Of a stretch of DNA of 10,056 bases, positions 7,085 to 10,056 are shown piece by piece. Position 1 is the first letter of the stretch. Every line of letters starts with the position of its first letter. Source of the DNA: Pseudomonadota bacterium (GTDB taxonomy: Bacteria > Pseudomonadota > Alphaproteobacteria > Acetobacterales > Acetobacteraceae); contig JAJXXT010000037.1 in assembly GCA_021780935.1 (NCBI GenBank), forward strand, positions 1 to 10,056, written 5' to 3'. Below the pieces are notes generated by a model, which saw only the letters and a program-made list of their open reading frames with translations, searched no databases and was not told the DNA's origin. The position numbers were made by a program, and so were the translations under genes.

Positions 7085-8275
7085 ATGGCCTATCTCGGCA
7101 ACGCGACGCGCCAGCACCGGCTCGACCTGATGCGCCGGCTGATGGACCGCGAGGGGCTGGACGCGCTCGCCTTCACCAGCGCCGACTTCTTCCAGTTCGC
7201 GACCAATTTCGCGACCGACGTGCAGACCTGGGAACGGCCGGTCGTGTGCGTCGTGCCGCGCGACGGCGAGCCCTTTGCCGTGCTGTGCGAGCTGTCCACC
7301 CATCACTGGCGCTATGCCAGCGAGGATCAGCGGCTCTGGGTCGCGGATGCGAGCTTCTATGCCGAGCATCCGCGCACCGGGGCGCGCCTGCCGCTGGCCG
7401 CGCAATGGCCGGAGCTGGTGGCCGAGAAGCTGCGCGGCGCCGGCCTCGCCAGCGGGCGCATCGGGGCCGAGGCGGCCGGCGGGCCGCTGGGCCGCGCCGT
7501 GGCCTTGCTGGCGAAGGCTAGGCTGGAGCCGATGCTCGCCGAGTTCCGCGCGCTGCGATGGGTCAAATGCGCCGAGGAACTGGCACTGATGCGCGAGATC
7601 GCCGGCCTCTCCGACTGGGTGCAGGACCGCTATCGCGAAGCGATCCGCCCGGGGCGGATGGTGATGGAGCTGGACATGGCGATGGCGACGCTGATGGCCG
7701 AGGAAGGCGGACGGCGCTTCCCCGGCGAGCATCTCGAGATCATGCGCTGCTGGACGCTCTCCGGCCCGGCCTCGGCCGCGCCGCACGGCGATGGCAAGCA
7801 GGCGGGAGCACGCATCGAGGCCGGACACGGGCTGGTGAACATCGTGATCCCGCGCGTCAACGGGCTGGTGGTGGAGAACGAGCGCACCTGGTTCTGCGGC
7901 AAGCCTTCGCCCGAGCAGCAGCGCCTGTTCGAGACCGCGACCGCCGCGAACGAGGCGGCGGCGGCAGCAGCGATCGCGGGACGGCCAGTGAGCGGGATCG
8001 ACGCGGCGGCACAGGCGGTGATCGAGCGCGCGGGCTATGGCGAGTTCATCCTGCACCGCACCGGCCACGGTATCGGCGTGCTCGGGCACGAATTTCCGGA
8101 AGACATGGCCTTCAACAACCGCGCGCTGCTGGCAGGCGAGGTCTATTCCGCCGAACCCGGGCTCTACGTGTTCGGCCTCGGCGGCTTCCGCCACGACGAT
8201 ACGGTGGTGGTGGGCACGGTACCGGAAGTGCTGACCAAGGCGCCGAAGGACCTGCGCAGCCAGACCATCGCCTGA
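7085..8275 (+). CDS. Creatinase-like M24 family hydrolase (no dinuclear metal site)
   Basis: 396-residue protein with the two-domain creatinase/prolidase layout: an N-terminal domain (about 1-160) and a pita-bread M24 domain (about 165-396). Metal M24 peptidases need Asp, Asp, His, Glu, Glu. Here residues 249-263 contain no acidic residue for the first Asp, Glu264 sits at the second, His328 and Glu357 remain, and Asp371 replaces the last Glu. The pattern fits creatinase, a metal-free member of about 403 residues that hydrolyses creatine to sarcosine and urea. By recalled alignment, its His232, Glu262, His324 and Glu358 match His234, Glu266, His328 and Glu357 here, and Arg64 matches Arg51. Its Arg335 and Tyr258 are not matched, so creatine itself is unlikely. 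Ectoine hydrolase (DoeA) is another family member of this size. The start has AGGGAC 8-13 bases upstream. The gene lies 11 bases after the GAF gene. Confidence 0.85.
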   Translation: MAYLGNATRQHRLDLMRRLMDREGLDALAFTSADFFQFATNFATDVQTWERPVVCVVPRDGEPFAVLCELSTHHWRYASEDQRLWVADASFYAEHPRTGARLPLAAQWPELVAEKLRGAGLASGRIGAEAAGGPLGRAVALLAKARLEPMLAEFRALRWVKCAEELALMREIAGLSDWVQDRYREAIRPGRMVMELDMAMATLMAEEGGRRFPGEHLEIMRCWTLSGPASAAPHGDGKQAGARIEAGHGLVNIVIPRVNGLVVENERTWFCGKPSPEQQRLFETATAANEAAAAAAIAGRPVSGIDAAAQAVIERAGYGEFILHRTGHGIGVLGHEFPEDMAFNNRALLAGEVYSAEPGLYVFGLGGFRHDDTVVVGTVPEVLTKAPKDLRSQTIA

Positions 8276-8301
8276 AGCCCCCGCGCGCACAGGAGAGCAA
8301 C

Positions 8302-8967
8302 GTGGCCCGTTACGATATCGGACCGATGCCGGCGCAGGTGCCGGCCGAGGTCATCGCCCTGCTCCGCCAGGCGGAAACCGCGACGGTCGGCCACTGGCGC
8401 CACTGGGGGTTCTGCGACCGCCGCATCGCGCCGGTGCTGCGCCGGCGCGTGGCCGGCACCGCCGTCACGGTGGCGATCCCGGGGCCCGACTCGACGCTGC
8501 TGCACCATGCGGTCGGCTTGCTGCGGCCTGGCGACATCCTGGTCGTCGACCGGCTCGGCGATGACCGGCATGCGTGCTGGGGCGGCTGGGTGACGACCGC
8601 CGCCAAGGCGGCCGGCGCCGCAGCCGGCGTGGTCGACGGCCCGTGCACCGATATCGAGGAGATCGAGACCGCCGGTTTCCCAATCTGGTGCCGCGGCATG
8701 GCGCCGATCACGACCCGGCTTTACGACCTCGGCGGACGGCTCAACCAGCCAGTCGCGGTCGGCGGCGTGGTGGTGATGCCGGGCGATGCGGTGCTGTGCG
8801 ACGAGAGCGGCGTGCTGGTGCTGCCGCCCGCCGAGGCCGAAGCCGAGGCGCGGCAGGCGATTGCACGCCAGGCGCGCGGACTGGCGATGCAGGCCAAGGT
8901 CGCCGATGGCGACAAGCTCGGCACACTTTCCGGCGCCACCGCCACGGTCCTCGCGGCCAGGGGCTAG
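8302..8967 (+). CDS. RraA-fold protein (HMG aldolase/RraA-like family), divergent active site
   Basis: 221-residue protein of the RraA/demethylmenaquinone-methyltransferase-like fold. The family includes 4-hydroxy-4-methyl-2-oxoglutarate aldolases/oxaloacetate decarboxylases and the RNase E inhibitor RraA. The fold is recognised from GTAVTV near 52-57, LLRPGDILVVD at 73-83, WGGWVTTAAKAAGAAAGVVDG at 93-113 in two parts, and PGDAVLCDESGVLVLPP at 160-176. The usual GAVRD segment reads GPCTD: Thr116 stands where the substrate-binding Arg is expected, while Asp117 is kept. Gly95 stands where an acidic residue usually lies 21 positions upstream. Aldolase activity of the known type is therefore doubtful. 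Translation starts at GTG 8302, supported by AGGAGAG at 8291-8297. A 26-base gap separates it from the M24 gene, and dgoK starts four bases after its stop. Confidence 0.85.
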   Translation: MARYDIGPMPAQVPAEVIALLRQAETATVGHWRHWGFCDRRIAPVLRRRVAGTAVTVAIPGPDSTLLHHAVGLLRPGDILVVDRLGDDRHACWGGWVTTAAKAAGAAAGVVDGPCTDIEEIETAGFPIWCRGMAPITTRLYDLGGRLNQPVAVGGVVVMPGDAVLCDESGVLVLPPAEAEAEARQAIARQARGLAMQAKVADGDKLGTLSGATATVLAARG

Positions 8968-8971
8968 GCCG

Positions 8972-9838
8972 ATGATCGGGATCGATTGGGGCACCACATC
9001 GTTCCGCGCCTGGCGGCTCGGGGCCGATGGGACGGTACTCGGCGCGCGCGCCGCCGCGCGCGGCATCCTCGCCGTGAGCGACGGCGGCTTCGCCGCGGCG
9101 CTGCGCGAGCAATGCGGCGACTGGCTGGCGGAGGGCGAGGACCGGGTGCTCCTCTCGGGCATGATCGGCAGCCGGCAGGGCTGGGTCGAAACGCCCTACC
9201 TGCCCTGCCCCGCCGGCATCGAGGATCTCGCCGCCGCGCTGGTGGCGGTGCCCTTCCCGGGCGCCGAGATCCGGCTGGTGCCCGGACTCTCTGCGCGCGA
9301 TGGACAGGACGTGCCAGAGGTCCTGCGCGGGGAGGAGACGCAGATCGCCGGGCTCGATTTCGCCGACGGGCTCGTCTGCCTGCCGGGCAGCCACAGCAAA
9401 TGGGTGCGCCTCGAGGCGGGCCGCGTCGCCGGCTTCGAGACCTACTTCTCCGGCGAGACCTTCGCGGCGCTGCGCTCGGCGACCATCCTGGGGCGGATGA
9501 TGGGCGACGGGCCGACTGACCTCGCCGCCTTCGATCGCGGCCTCGGGCGCGCCGGCGATCCGGGGCATCTGCTGCATCACCTGTTCGGGGTGCGCACACT
9601 GGGACTTGGAGGCACGCTCGCGCCGGCGGCAAGCGCTTCGTACCTGTCGGGCCTGCTGATCGGCCACGAGGTGGGCGCGGCGATGGCCGCCGGCGCGCGC
9701 GTCACGATCGTTGCCAATGCGCAGCTTTCGCCCCTCTATGCGCGCGCCGTCGCGGCGCGGGGCGGGGTCGCGACCCTGACCTCGCCCGACGCGGCCGCGC
9801 GTGGCCTCGCGCGCATCGGAGCACGCGCATGGTGCTGA
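8972..9838 (+). CDS. dgoK: 2-dehydro-3-deoxygalactonokinase
   Basis: 288-residue cytoplasmic sugar-acid kinase. It phosphorylates 2-dehydro-3-deoxy-D-galactonate at C6 with ATP, the third step of the De Ley-Doudoroff galactonate pathway. Family marks run through the whole protein: the N-terminal ATPase element DWGTTSFRAW at 5-14, SGMIGSRQGW at 62-71, LRGEETQIAG at 118-127, CLPGSHSKWV at 136-145, SGETFAAL at 160-167 and YLSGLLIGHE at 224-233. The length is normal. The ATG at 8972 gives the standard family N-terminus and lies four bases after the RraA-like stop, so co-transcription is very likely. It overlaps the aldolase gene by ten bases. A related role with 2-keto-3-deoxy sugar acids other than galactonate is possible, since the rest of the pathway lies outside the window. 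Confidence 0.95.
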   Translation: MIGIDWGTTSFRAWRLGADGTVLGARAAARGILAVSDGGFAAALREQCGDWLAEGEDRVLLSGMIGSRQGWVETPYLPCPAGIEDLAAALVAVPFPGAEIRLVPGLSARDGQDVPEVLRGEETQIAGLDFADGLVCLPGSHSKWVRLEAGRVAGFETYFSGETFAALRSATILGRMMGDGPTDLAAFDRGLGRAGDPGHLLHHLFGVRTLGLGGTLAPAASASYLSGLLIGHEVGAAMAAGARVTIVANAQLSPLYARAVAARGGVATLTSPDAAARGLARIGARAWC

Positions 9839-10056
9839 ACCTTGCCGCCGCGCTCGGGCGCTGCCCGCTGATCGCGATCCTGCGCGGCGTGCGCGCGGAC
9901 GAAGCCGAGGAGATCGCGACCACGCTGGAAGCCGCCGGGATCGTCATCATCGAGGTGCCCCTCAACTCGCCCGACCCGATCGACAGCATCGCGCGCCTCG
10001 CGCGGCGCTTCGGCGGACGGTTGCTGATCGGGGCGGGCACGGTGCGGCGTGCCCGG
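9829..10056 (+). CDS. dgoA: 2-dehydro-3-deoxy-6-phosphogalactonate aldolase (N-terminal part)
   Basis: Partial gene; the first 76 residues are seen and the rest lies past the right edge. The enzyme splits 2-dehydro-3-deoxy-6-phosphogalactonate into pyruvate and glyceraldehyde-3-phosphate. Recognition rests on PLIAILRGVRADEA at 13-26, IEVPLNSPDPIDSI at 41-54 and LIGAGTV at 66-72, all characteristic of the KDPGal/KDPG class I aldolases. Glu42 matches the catalytic Glu of that family; the Schiff-base Lys lies beyond the window. NSP after EVPL favours the KDPGal form (DgoA) over the KDPG form (Eda), which usually has a Thr-rich segment there. The ATG lies ten bases inside the end of dgoK, and the kinase-aldolase pair in this order is a common arrangement. 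Confidence 0.93.
   Translation, partial: MVLNLAAALGRCPLIAILRGVRADEAEEIATTLEAAGIVIIEVPLNSPDPIDSIARLARRFGGRLLIGAGTVRRAR

Noticed and set aside
100..8000. Recurring GCGATCGC-like octamers as a genomic repeat such as HIP1
   Set aside because: They fall in coding frames as Ala-Ile-Ala type codons and fit the GC-rich codon use; there is no spacing pattern.
6857..8290. 477-codon minus-strand open frame opposite the GAF and M24 genes
   Set aside because: It is a shadow of two well supported + strand genes, has no motif and no start context.
8276..8301. Terminator or promoter between the M24 and RraA-like genes
   Set aside because: The 26-base gap has no stem-loop with a T run and is mostly taken up by the AGGAGAG ribosome binding site.

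Overview
The window is high-GC DNA (about 70% by eye) that is almost entirely coding. Nearly all genes are packed on the + strand with 1-10 base overlaps or short gaps. Base composition, the Liv-type transporter set and the catabolic gene mix suggest an alphaproteobacterium, perhaps of the Rhodospirillales/Acetobacteraceae type. This is an inference; no rRNA or other taxonomic marker is present.

Layout. Bases 1-490 hold the N-terminal part of a minus-strand [2Fe-2S]/FAD oxidoreductase of the opine-oxidase-like class, running off the left edge. A 163-base divergent spacer (491-653) follows. From 654 to the right edge there is one co-directional series of ten genes. In order they are a dihydropyrimidinase/D-hydantoinase-type cyclic amidohydrolase; a complete branched-chain-amino-acid-type (HAAT) ABC importer in the order livG, livF, binding protein, livH, livM; a small stand-alone GAF protein; a creatinase-like M24 protein; an RraA-fold protein; 2-dehydro-3-deoxygalactonokinase (dgoK); and the start of 2-dehydro-3-deoxy-6-phosphogalactonate aldolase (dgoA), cut by the right edge. 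The largest gap inside the series is 36 bases, and I see no terminator, so it reads as one operon.

How the genes may work together. The transporter probably imports a small amide, ureide or amino-acid-like solute. The hydantoinase would open a cyclic imide or ureide, and the creatinase-like protein would cleave a C-N bond in the product. RraA-like, DgoK and DgoA point to a sugar-acid or 2-oxo-acid branch ending in pyruvate and glyceraldehyde-3-phosphate. The last part is well known for DgoK/DgoA; the link between the two halves is inference.

The most interesting points are the M24 protein, which lacks the usual dinuclear metal ligands but keeps creatinase-type catalytic residues; the RraA-like protein, which lacks the usual Arg-Asp pair; and the joining of a hydantoinase/transporter module to a galactonate-type module. 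No tRNA, rRNA, CRISPR array, insertion sequence or long repeat was seen.
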